The translations under genes and the position numbers were made by a program. Of a DNA stretch of 64,000 nucleotides, positions 12,301 through 23,000 are shown in pieces. This DNA comes from Bathymodiolus brooksi (lineage: Eukaryota > Mollusca > Bivalvia > Mytilida > Modiolidae). The stretch's first letter is position 1, and each line of letters begins with the position of its first letter. Location of the stretch: assembly GCA_963680875.1 (NCBI GenBank), contig OY804575.1:101735505-101799504 (forward strand). Direction: 5' to 3'. The notes beneath the pieces are model-generated. The model was given only the letters and a program-made list of their open reading frames with translations, searched no databases and was not told where the DNA came from.

Positions 12301-13100
12301 ATTACACCTTTGGTATCTATGATTTATAGATTCTGATTACACCTTTGGTATCTATGATTTACAGATTCTGATTACACCTTTGGTATCTATGATTTACAGA
12401 TTCTGATTACACCTTTGGTATCTATGATTTACAGATTCTGATTACACCTTTGGTATCTATGATTTACAGATTCTGATTACACCTTTGGTATCTATGATTT
12501 ATAGATTCTGATTACACCTTTGGTATCTATGATTTACAGATTCTGATTACACCTTTGGTATCTATGATTTACAGATTCTGATTACACCTTTGGTATCTAT
12601 GATTTATAGATTCTGATTACACCTTTGGTATCTATGATTTACAGATTCTGATTACACCTTTGGTATCTATGATTTACAGATTCTGATTACACCTTTGGTA
12701 TCTATGATTTACAGATTCTGATTACACCTTTGGTATCTATGATTTACAGATTCTGATTACACCTTTGGTATCTATGATTTAGATTCTGATTACACCTTTG
12801 GTATCTATGATTTACAGATTCTGATTACACCTTTGGTATCTATGATTTACAGATTCTGATTACCCCTTTGGTATCTATGATTTACAGATTCTGATTACAC
12901 CTTTGGTATCTATGATTTACAGATTCTGATTACACCTTTGGTATCTATGATTTACAGATTCTGATTACACCTTTGGTATCTATGATTTACAGATTCTGAT
13001 TACACCTTTGGTATCTATGATTTACAGATTCTGATTACCTCCCTTTGGTATCTTCAAACTTTTCTTGAACATTTTTACAGCAATATAAAATATAAACAAC
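9393..13100 (-). repeat. Dispersed repeat family R with an expanded minisatellite, copy A
   Basis: The flanks (GGTGCCACTAGTGGAGCAGTAAC at 9,409 onwards and CTTTGGTATCTTCAAACTTTT at 13,045 onwards) are the reverse of family R at 17,320-17,525. The 35-bp array sits exactly where family R has a single copy of the ATTCTGATTACCCATTTGGTATC-like segment, so the array is an internal expansion of this repeat. Confidence 0.8.
9556..13052. repeat. 35-bp minisatellite array, about 100 units, copy A
   Basis: Unit: GATTTACAGATTCTGATTAC followed by ACCTTTGGTATCTAT. Nearly all units are identical except two recurrent variants (ACAG/ATAG and ACACC/ACCCC), one 2-base deletion at 12,780 and one G-to-A at 12,146. 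The variant pattern at 10,160-11,100 recurs at 11,420-12,360, which is a 1,260-bp (36-unit) higher-order shift. No reading frame is plausible. The copy B array has only about 44 units with different variants. Confidence 0.97.
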
Positions 13101-13600
13101 AACATGATGATATTCTTTTTTATTAAAAATAAAATAAAACAAAACAATGATCACTATGTATATATATATATATATACAATATAAGAATATCTTTAAAAAA
13201 AACTATATATATATTTTTTTTTTATTACAAAATCACCTCTTTTGTAAACCAAATAATGAATAAAAATATGCAGTAATTTAATTTTGATAATTACATTGTA
13301 AAGGACAAGAACACATAATTCTGATATATTTCCATTATTTGTGTAACAGTTTTAATATCATTTCTCAGCTACAGGCTGAAAGCTCTCTGTATGTAGCTGT
13401 TCATTGAGAAATAGGAAAAATTAACTAACAATTGATGTATCCATCCACTCAGACAAATTATCCTGATTCTGAGCCAACCAGTCTCAATTTCTCTTAATCT
13501 TTAATGCTGCCTAGTATGAGGTGTTAACTAAAGAAAATGGATATTATGCAATGATATGCAATAAATTTTTCAGCATAATTATCTCAATGCTTAATAGGGT
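13053..13600. other. Duplicated AT-rich non-coding sequence
   Basis: Matches parts of 40,335-41,345. Copy B has extra segments here that A lacks, including a reverse SINE tail at 41,030-41,290. No gene seen. Confidence 0.5.
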
Positions 13601-13900
13601 TATAGTTGTGGTGTTCAAAATGGAGACCGGTAGAAATTTTTCAGGAATCAATTCGGGACATCATAATCTACCCACATATGAAATTTCGTTGAAATCGGAC
13701 AATGTTGAATTTGTGCGGTATTGTGGTGGCCATTTTGAAAATGGCAACCGGATTAAATTTTTCGATGTCAGGAATCAATTCGGGACATCATAATCTACTC
13801 ACATATAAAATTTTGATGATATCGGACAATGTTGAATTTTTATGCCGTGTTTTGGCAGCCATTTTTGAAAACGCAGAATTGCTCCTCTAATGGTGGTGAC
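13600..13900 (+). repeat. About 130-bp tandem repeat, about two units, copy A
   Basis: Units share ATCGGACAATGTTGAATTT, GGTGGCCATTTTGAAAATGG and AATCAATTCGGGACATCAT. A near-palindrome GCCATTTTGAAAATGGC occurs in each. Copy B has about four units at 41,610-42,130 and a further set at 51,690-52,340. Confidence 0.85.
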
Positions 13901-14242
13901 CTATCACTATGTCAAATTTTATGTCTCTATCATTATCCATTTAGAAGTTATCAACATTAATGTATGAAATTTCAACTTTACCATAGGATTCTATAGGTTT
14001 GAACCCCTCAAAATATGACTTTGACCCCCTTTACCACAAAGCTGAAAACATTACGACCATCTAGAAACATATATCTATAACACCACCAACTTTCATGAAA
14101 TTCTGTCCAGTAGTTCCTGAGATCTGCCGTGGACAAGTTCATGTGCCACGGAAAGAAAGAAAGAGGAGCTCACTAAGATATACCCCCTGCTCCCAACATT
14201 TGTCCAACCTATTTCCATAACCAAAACATTACTGATTGTTCC

Positions 14243-14665
14243 GACCAAAAATGAAAGGGACCCTCCTCTCTTCACCGGTAAGCTGCTGATAAAATTTCAA
14301 AACATTCTGAGAAACACTACTCAAGTTATCATACGACATAGGGTAAAAATCCTATTTTCCGTCATATCAAGTCCAATAACTCTGGAACGGCAAAAGTGAT
14401 AATCGTCAAAAATGAAATGGATCCTCCTCTCTTCACCGGTAAGCTGCTGATAAAATTTCAAAACATTCTGAGAAACACTACTCAAGTTATCATACGACAT
14501 AGGGTAAAATACTATTTTCCATCATATCAAGTCCAATAACTCTGGAACGGCAAAAGTGAAAATCATCAAAAATGAAAAGGATCCTCCTCTCTTCACCAGT
14601 AAACAGCTGATAAAATTTTAAAAGATTCTAAGAAACACAACTCAAGTTATCGTACGACATAGGAT
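14243..14665 (+). repeat. 161-bp tandem repeat, about three units, copy A
   Basis: Units start near AAATGAAAGGGACCCTCCTC and contain CACCGGTAAGCTGCTGATAA and CCAATAACTCTGGAACGGC. Followed by the element end with GACGGACGGATGG and TTCGTTGTGGGGGGTATAAT (14,673-14,747). Copy B has four units at 42,725-43,300. Confidence 0.85.
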
Positions 14666-15393
14666 TTGTCTACAGACGGACGGATGGAGGGACATGGTGA
14701 AACCAGTATACTCCTCCCCACAACGAACTTCGTTGTGGGGGGTATAATTAGTGGTTTTACACCTATAGTGTAACTACCAGACTTAATAGAGCAGAAAATC
14801 CAGGACATATATAAAGAACTGATCAGTGAAATGCCTGGCTTTTGGTATGTGTCCTGAAACCCTATCACTAAGTTGGGTCTGTTACACTCAGCCAGCACTC
14901 ATCAAAAAACAAATTACAAAAAAGAAAAGAAAAACAATTTACCAATACAGAAACAAGGTACATGTATTATAAAAAAAATATCAACATGGGCACTTTATAT
15001 ATTAAACATGAAAACAACAATAATATTACGCGATATTTATTAATTAACCATAAAATATGTGTTTTTATCCTTGCGCTTCAAAAAGTTCAACATTTTAATA
15101 AATTCACAACAATAACGGGTTTGAATTTTTTAGCATGAACAAAGATTTTTCATTGATTTTCTGGTTTCATTACATTTACACTTGAGATAAAACAATCTTT
15201 CGCTTCCTTTCCATTTCGTCTCATCAGACGACAATGACAGTGTGTTTCAATTTTATCGTTGTTCAATACATATGTAAAATCTAGAGAGAATCCGGAAAAC
15301 CAATATTGGCTAGATCAAAGTCGGCTAATATGACAATACGGCTATCTGTGTAAATATAACAGTACCGGTAGCTAATTAATAAATTAACCTATT
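14666..15393. other. Repeat end and non-coding sequence
   Basis: 14,666-14,750 is the terminal part of the preceding repeat. The rest matches 43,385-44,040 and shows no gene. Confidence 0.5.
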
Positions 15394-15540
15394 TAGGATT
15401 ATAGTTCTAGTGTTTAACACCACTTTCAACAACATTTCAGTTATATCGTGGCAGTCAGTTTTATTGGTGGATGAAACCTGAGTATCCCGGAAAAAACCCA
15501 CAGATCTGCCACAAGTCATTCGACAAACTTTATCACATAA
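15394..15540 (-). repeat. SINE family V fragment, minus orientation, copy A
   Basis: Contains TTTAACACCACTTTCAACAA, the GGTGGATGAAACCTGAGTAT segment and the GATCTGCCACAAGTCATTCG segment of the family. The tRNA-like head is missing. Copy B equivalent: 44,040-44,197. Confidence 0.65.
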
Positions 15541-15784
15541 GGCTTATCAGACATATTTATATAATTGAAATTCCACATCAAAGTATAATAATAATACATA
15601 TACATTCTGACAAATAAAATGGCAAATTTTCTTGCATGAGGTTCAAGACAATATACCTTACCAAGCGTGTGGCCCAAACATTTTTGAACATATTTAAAAT
15701 TAGATATTTGTGGGGTCTTTTTATAACTTTTATCATGCACTCCAGAAAAAAATAGATTCACAGGGGTTCAAAACCTGGATGAAA

Positions 15785-17000
15785 AGTCAAAGTTCAACCG
15801 AAATCTCGACTTTAATAATAGTCATAGTTCAACCAAAATCTCAACATTAATAGTAATAGTTCAACCAAAATCTCAACATTAATAGTCATATTTCAACCAA
15901 AATCTCAACTTTAATAGTCAAAGTGCAACGGAAATCTCAACTTTAATAGTCAATGTGCAACCAAAATCGCAACTTTAACAGTCATAGTGCAACAGAAATC
16001 TCAACATTAATAGTCAAAGTGCAACGGAAATCTCAACTTTAATAGTCAAAGTGCAACCAAAATCGCAACTTTAACAGTCATAGTGCAACAGAAATCTCAA
16101 CATTAATAGTCATAGTTGAACCAAAATCTCAACTTTAATAGTCATAGTTCAACCAAAATCTCAACTTTAATACTCATAGTTGAACCAAAATCACAACTTT
16201 AACATTCATAGTTCAACCAAAATCTCAACTTTGAGTCATAGTTCAACCAAAATCTCAACTTTTAATAGTCATAGTTCAACCAAAATCTCAACTTTAATAG
16301 TCATAGTTCAACCAAAATCTCAACTTTAATACTCATAGTTGAACCAAAATCTCAACTTTAACAGCCGCAGTTCAACCAAAATCACAACTTTAACATTCAC
16401 AGTTCAACCAAAATCTCAACTTTGATAGTCATGGTTCAACCAAAATCTCAACTTTAATAGTCATAGATCAACCAAAATCTCAACTTTGATAGTCATAGTT
16501 CAACCAAAATCTCAACTTTAATAGTCATAGTTCAACCAAAATCTCAACTTTAATACTCATAGTTGAACCAAAATCACAACTTTAACATTCATAGTTCAAC
16601 CAAAATCTCAACTTTGATAGTCATAGTTCAACCAAAATCTCAACTTTAATAGTCATGGTTCAACCAAAATCTCAACTTTAACAGTCATAGTTCAACCAAA
16701 ATCTCAACTTTAATAGTCATAGTTCAACCAAAATCTCAACTTTGACAGTCATAATCCAACCAAAATCGCAACTTTGACAGTCATAATCCAACCAAAATCT
16801 CAACTTTAACAGTCATTGTTCATCTAAAATCTCAACTTTAATAGTCATAGTTCAACCAAAATCTCAACTTTAATAGTCATAGTTCAACCAAAATCTCAAC
16901 TTTAACAGTCATAATCTCAACCAAAATCTCAACTTTAATAGTCATAGTTCATCCAAAATCTCAACTTTAATAGTAATAGTTCAACTGAAATCTTGACGTA
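15785..17000. repeat. 32-bp minisatellite, about 38 units, copy A
   Basis: Unit: AGTTCAACCAAAATCTCAAC followed by TTTAATAGTCAT, with many point variants (TTGATAGTC, AACAGTC, GTGCAAC). The copy B array (44,457-45,340) has about 28 units and a different order of variants. It is not coding in any frame. Confidence 0.95.
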
Positions 17001-17317
17001 TAGACAATAGTCATTGCTGGTTTTCAAGAATATGCCTGCCTACGGGAATGTACTCTATACATGTAAATGATAAACAAAATAAAACGTCCAATGAGCTGAC
17101 AAATACACAAATAGTGAATGCTCAATGTACATAATTTTCACACTCAAGTTTGGTTTAAACTGGAGTTCATTGATTTCTGACATATCAAAATTATGAAATG
17201 TAAATAAAGGATGATAGACAAATGGCAAGAGCTCATTGTGATTTTTGCCACTGCAATACTGAAAATACATACAATGGTAACTATTCACCAATAGTAAGTA
17301 CCTGGTAAATGTTACCA

Positions 17318-17525
17318 GTAAAAAGAGTTTGTAGATACCAAATGGGTAATTATAATCCATAAATCGAAGGACAGACAACACAATGGCCAAAAGAAAAAGG
17401 ACAAAAGGACAAACAATGATCTACAAAACACTACACAGAAAAGAAAAGATCGAGCAACTAAAACTGGGGGTCAACTCAGTGGTCTGTAAGGGAAAGCAGC
17501 TCCTGCTCCACTAGCGGCACCCGTA
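17318..17525 (+). repeat. Dispersed repeat family R, single-unit form, copy A
   Basis: Runs from AAAAAGAGTTTGTAGATACC through ACAACACAATGGCCAAAAG to GCTCCACTAGCGGCACCCG. It carries one copy of the segment amplified to 35-bp arrays elsewhere. Copy B equivalent: 45,660-45,870. Confidence 0.75.
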
Positions 17526-17802
17526 CAATGTAAACCAATTTCCTCTTGACAGTATAGAAAAATGTATGTCTAAAGACTGCAATCCCTTGATAAATACTGG
17601 CCTTTTTTACTTTCTCCCCTAAAGATGACAATAAATATTTTTGATACTGACTTTATTAGGTATAAAATTATGAGTCTTTTAAGGCGAGTTTTTAATATTT
17701 ATTCTGATTACACAATAACATGTTTCAAACATGAGAAATGATCATTTTTCCATAGACTTAAACACACAATATATTTGGTATATTAGGCCATCTAAAAAAA
17801 AT

Positions 17803-18288
17803 GTTCTGGTTCTCAGACAATGGATTTAAAAAAAGGGCAAGGTAGGTGGGGTTTTTATTTTTTGTTTTTATTTCCAATCCAACATGGGAAGGGTTTTTAT
17901 ATTTTGTTTTTATTTTCAGCAGTTTAAAAACATAACGCAAACCAGTTCAATTCTACTATTTTGGCAAACAAACAACACAATAGTGTTTACTCTGTCAACA
18001 GGCAGGATAGTCCACGGAACCATTTGTTTGGAACGTAACTGTACATTAAAACTGACGAGAACAGTGTTTTCACTCGTAGCCATGCTGAATTTTTACTTTC
18101 GTTTTCGATTGATCAGTCATTCAAACGTTTGTCAAAACTCGTCTGCGTCACCGGCATGCTTGAAAACTTAAATTTGAATTTTTTTTTGTTCAAAAATACG
18201 GTGTGGCGGCGATTTTTTTTCTGCGCTGCAATAAAAATGTCCCATTGGCCGAAATTTTTAGGGGGCAGCCTTGTCTGAGAACCAGAAC
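17803..18288. mobile_element. TIR-bounded element with 18-bp ends, copy A
   Basis: Begins GTTCTGGTTCTCAGACAA and ends with the exact inverse complement at 18,271-18,288. The element is 486 bp. I could not define a target duplication. Inside is a minus-strand 55-codon reading frame (17,916-18,083). The copy B equivalent is 46,149-46,602. Its function is unknown. Confidence 0.6.
17916..18083 (-). CDS. Small unrecognised reading frame inside TIR element, copy A
   Basis: Begins MATSENTVLVSFNVQLRSKQ and ends at TGA (17,916-17,918), 55 codons. The first 36 residues look protein-like and end near a possible GTAAAC donor, so it could be a captured first exon. Copy B (46,252-46,419) has the same length with at least three replacements and two silent changes, so there is no clear sign of constraint. 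I do not recognise it. Confidence 0.25.
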   Translation of the reverse strand: MATSENTVLVSFNVQLRSKQMVPWTILPVDRVNTIVLFVCQNSRIELVCVMFLNC

Positions 18289-18330
18289 TTTTATTTTATT
18301 TGGTCTTATTGATTGTAATGTGACACTGTT

Positions 18331-19634
18331 CTTCATTGCTGGTTATAGCCAGCTTCGCCCAACAACTATAATACTCTTCCGATCGGCATTCATTTTTCAA
18401 AGCTGGTCGGAAAATTAACATTGTTTTCCCAACTTGCATATTGATCCCAATTAAAATCCTGTGTTACATTTCATGTGGCTCTTATGTTACAATCGTCAGA
18501 ATGTCTTTAAACGTATATTGAATCGGGGGACAGTTGACAATTTTAATGATGAAATAAGTACGAGTATACCTTTTAATGGGTTATAATCCACATGCAAATG
18601 TTTTTGAATTATTTGACTTTGTAAAACGACAGAAATATTTATCTGTGAAAAGATTTTAACAACTTCCGGTAAAAAAATACTTCCAAACTATACACTAACG
18701 GTGACACACTTTTACATGCAAGTGTTGTATAAACATTTCTCTTTTAAATTATAACACCCTTCAATTAGCATATTTGATCATCTTTCTTTAAACAATTAAG
18801 TACAAGTTAACTGTACATTTGCCCCTGGGTCATGATTAATTTTGTGACACAATTACGAGTGGTTTCAATCCATGACAAGGGTAATGAAAGATCGAACATG
18901 TTGAAGTAATTTTACAAGTACAACCTGTCATAATGAGAAAAAAAGTGAAAAACACAAATTGAAAATAAAATGGAGATTAAATATTTGTAAAACATAATTT
19001 TTATTTTTTTTTTTACATGTATCGACGGAAATTGCTAATATACATGCTCATAAAGTAATTTCAGATGCTTTTTTTAATTTTCAAATTCCATGAAATAACA
19101 CTGATCTATAATTATGAAATTCAAAAACTGATTTTGTTCCGATTCCAAGTTGATATATGAAAAAGAAAAAATGAGAAAATGAACACGTTAATATCCACGT
19201 TTCACTTCTGATTACATAATTATACGGCTCGTTTGTCTAATGTATTGAATGTGAAAGGGGATTCAGTTGTATGTCCAGAGTAAAGACAACATTGAGGAAA
19301 AAACAGGCTGACTAACACCATATTACAAGGATTAATGATGGTTTCAATACATGAACCGGATGACTCAGAATTTGATTTCAGGACAGCCATGAACATTTGA
19401 GGGAAACTTAGAAAGAGACATACCGGTATCTTGATTGAAAAAGCAAAGAAATCAACAGAAAAATCAAAACTTTTGAAAAAAATTGTGATGAAATCTCTTT
19501 TGCTAAGGAAAATTACAAGAGAAAGAATTAAGAGAGACGCGTACTTAAGCGCAACGGCGAAAAAATTTAAACACACTATAAAAGTCAGCAACAAAAAACA
19601 TCCACCTATCACTGAGCAAAAATGGAGAACACTG
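18331..19634. other. 1.3-kb segment present in copy A only
   Basis: Copy B jumps from TGTAATGTGACA (46,629-46,640) to GTCATTTATTTCC. In A the same words occur at both ends of the segment (TGTGACA near 18,320-18,328 and again near 19,632-19,640), so B most likely lost it by a 7-bp microhomology deletion. A 162-codon open frame on the minus strand (19,220-19,708) is hydrophobic and low in protein-like signals. I do not call it a gene. Confidence 0.7.
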
Positions 19635-20095
19635 TGACAGTCATTTATTTCCTTTGTAACTGTCAAAATGTAATGGAAACTCATAAGTATTGATAAGGGG
19701 GGAAACAAATATTGAAGTCGGAGAGCCTTGTCATAGTTTCAAATTAAATATGAACAAAAGCCTGCAAAAGATAAGATTACCTCGCAAACACCTATTATAG
19801 GAAGGCGAGATAAAACAATGAAGAAAATAAAACAAAAGTAAATTGTAACAAAACATATACAGAATACAATAGTCTCACTCTCATAAAGTCATCTCTTCTG
19901 CAATGTAATATATTGACCTTATAAGAGAGATGGTCTCTCTGGAAGGGGGGGGGGTGGGGAATTTAGAAGCATTTTACTATCTCAGAGCATCTGAAATCTG
20001 GCCTGATTATATAGGCTGATAAGAGGGGTGGAAGTGGCCTTATAATACTTAGAAGTAACACAGACATATATAAGAACTCTAATGGTAGAATATTT

Positions 20096-23000
20096 CTATG
20101 CTCTTTGCTTCAGACGTAAAACCTTTGTTAAGTGTGAGACAAAACAAGGCATCTGAACAACATTATTTAGCTGCAAGCTGTTGTTCTTTGGCTGGTAGGT
20201 CAATCCAACTGTTTTGTTCACTGTTGTCAAAACGGAGTAGAAATCTTCATTAACTTCCATGTTTTCCATGGCGTTAGACAGATGTCTGATGAATGGTGAT
20301 CCACTCTCGACATTTCTAAATGCTCCAGTACCTGTGGATTAACAACAAATAGTTATTTTAAAAATTGAATGGGCGATTAATGATAAAATAACTTGTGTAT
20401 TACTGAAAATCTTAAAAATTTAACCTTGCCAAACAATTTGTTGAAACCTAGCTTACATTACATTATATTACAAAGTTACATTCTTCAATTCTTCAATTCT
20501 GATCTCAAACACATGTTATGTGGTTCGTGAAGATAAAAATAAAATTAGACATACACCTTTTTTTTCTTCCAGAAAGGGCAATAACTCTAGAAAGTCAAGT
20601 GGAATAATTTTACTTAATATAAAAAATTGAGACATTTTCCCTTTGATTTCACTGGGTGATATTGTGGGTATCAATGAACGGACTATGATACAGAAAATTA
20701 TCAATCAGTGTGACATCAAACACATTCTAATTTGACCAATGAAATCAATAATATCAGTTTTGAAGGTCTTGACATACATTATCACTAGTATCACAGCTCG
20801 TCCCATTGGACTCACTGAGATACTAGTAATAATGTTAGTCTCCACCTTCATAGCTACTGTTATTCTATATTTATTAGGGGACCTGACCCTGACCCATTAA
20901 CATGTGATTTTGCAAACACTAGGATGCCTGCATAGTCCATACTCTGAGTTGTTCACCTGTATGACGCTGGGCAGTTGCCGGGGGCCCCATGCTAATATAT
21001 GTATGTTGTGTACCAATACAATAAATATTTGATCGACCATTTACATTTTTATTACTGTGAGTGGTTGTGTTGCTAGGGGCCCCGTGCATTGCTTTGCCCA
21101 GGGCCCGTTATGCTGTTAAGACGGCCCTGTGACTATTGTCATACAGATTCACAAGCGATGATGACATTGTGAGACAGAGAATTGTATCCACCACAAAAAT
21201 TATTTCTGGTTACAAAGAATCTCCTAGGACATAATTTTCCTAAGCAGTTCACTTCAAGAATTTAACATAAAGAAAAGAAAATGCAGCATTGTATTTTTTC
21301 TGCTGAGTATAAATAAACAGGCAGATCAGAAACTTTACACCCAGAATAAAACTATGCTTCCAATTGTATCCTTCATTACTATGCATTGATTTTTAAAAAA
21401 GGCAATGATTCTGACCTACAAAGGATTAGGAACATTCAGGGGTTTGGAATAATCGGAGTATTGAAACTGATCAGATAATGAGGTACACATGTAAAGACAA
21501 AGATTAAATATACTACCAGGAACTGCTGCATAAGCAAATAAAAAGTCTGCTTCATTAGGAAGACGTATCTTCTGTATTCCTAACCACTCTATGTATTCAC
21601 TATCATCAGCTTTACAGTCAGCCTGGTTAGGGTCAACTCTAACATCTACCCCTAAACTCAAGTTAGTTCCTCTGCAGCACTATAATAATGACAACAGAAT
21701 ATGAAACCGAAGTAAGAATGATTTATATTTTAAAAAGATATGTTTTGGCAATCTTTTATGTCCTGTTTCAGAGCAAGTGCTAATCAATTTTATATTTTCC
21801 TAAAATGTACATGTTGTATTTATCAAAAAGCCCCAAAAATTGCCAAATTGTGCAAAAAAGAGCAGAAACAAGCATTGTTCTAATTGTTTTTTTATGATGT
21901 TCTCCAGTCTGTGTTAATACTGTTATCGTTTCTTCCCATTGCTCAACATGAATCAGGTACCAGAAAATCTATATCTTGATCACTGACCATATATAACAAA
22001 AAATTATGCAGTCAATGCAATTTTACAGCTCAAATAGAACCAGTGCAGGATAAAATACTATGATATACAATGAATAGTGTAAGTATCTAAACAACACATC
22101 AAGTATTTTACAGAATGCATAATTCTCACCTGAATTATTAAAACTTTCGGCTTAAATCGTAGTTGTGGACAGTTTGTGGCATTAAATATCTCTATGATAT
22201 CTGCAAATTGCATTATTGAATCTCTGGCATATATTCCATCCTCTGTTCCATGGGACAACAAAACAAGTACAAAACAATCCACTGGAGTGGTTGTCATTTC
22301 TGTTTTAGCTAAAATAAAAATAATAATTATCACTAAATTCCAATACAAAATAGTGGTCAAGTCTAAAACCTAAATTGGCCTCCCTATTATTGTCCATGAA
22401 TTTGTGCTAAATTTTAGATCATTTAATTACAGGGAATCTTAATATATTTGAAAGAAATCTGACCATTTTATATTTTTGAGCAAATCAGGGGCATATATCC
22501 TGAACAAAAAAAGTGATAAAGTCCAATATCACAATTGGCCTGACCTATATAGTCCCCGACCTTGTGTATAAATTAACGAACCTAAATTTTATTGAATGGA
22601 AACCTAAAAGATTAATATTTTCAGCAAATCAAGGGACATAACTTCAGAAAGGAAACGCATTGCAGTCGTATAAAAAGTGGAAAAGTCCAAAATCAAACTT
22701 GGTCTGCCCTTTATCAGTTTATGGTCCTCCATCTTGTGCATAAATTTTGAATGATTTGCTTAAGTTACAAAAAAAATTATCTATATTTCGATTGCCTTTT
22801 TTATTTTAAGATTTCCTTAAATTTGACTGCTGTATCTAATATTCTAATTACCCTTTTCGAACCATCTAAAAGTTGCATCTTTAGTCATATCTCCTTCCAA
22901 GTCATATTCAAATCCTATCTCAGTAAATCTCTGGCAAATTGCAGATGCATCTGAATCACTTCCTCTACGGTCTGCAAGATCGATACCAGGTACATTAAAT

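Noticed and set aside
9556..13052. CRISPR-like appearance of the regular 35-bp array
   Set aside because: There are no unique spacers; the units are contiguous and the array is an internal expansion of a eukaryotic repeat.
19220..19708. 162-codon minus-strand frame with hydrophobic segments
   Set aside because: It has no homology signal I recognise, is absent from copy B, and looks like the reverse of A-rich sequence.
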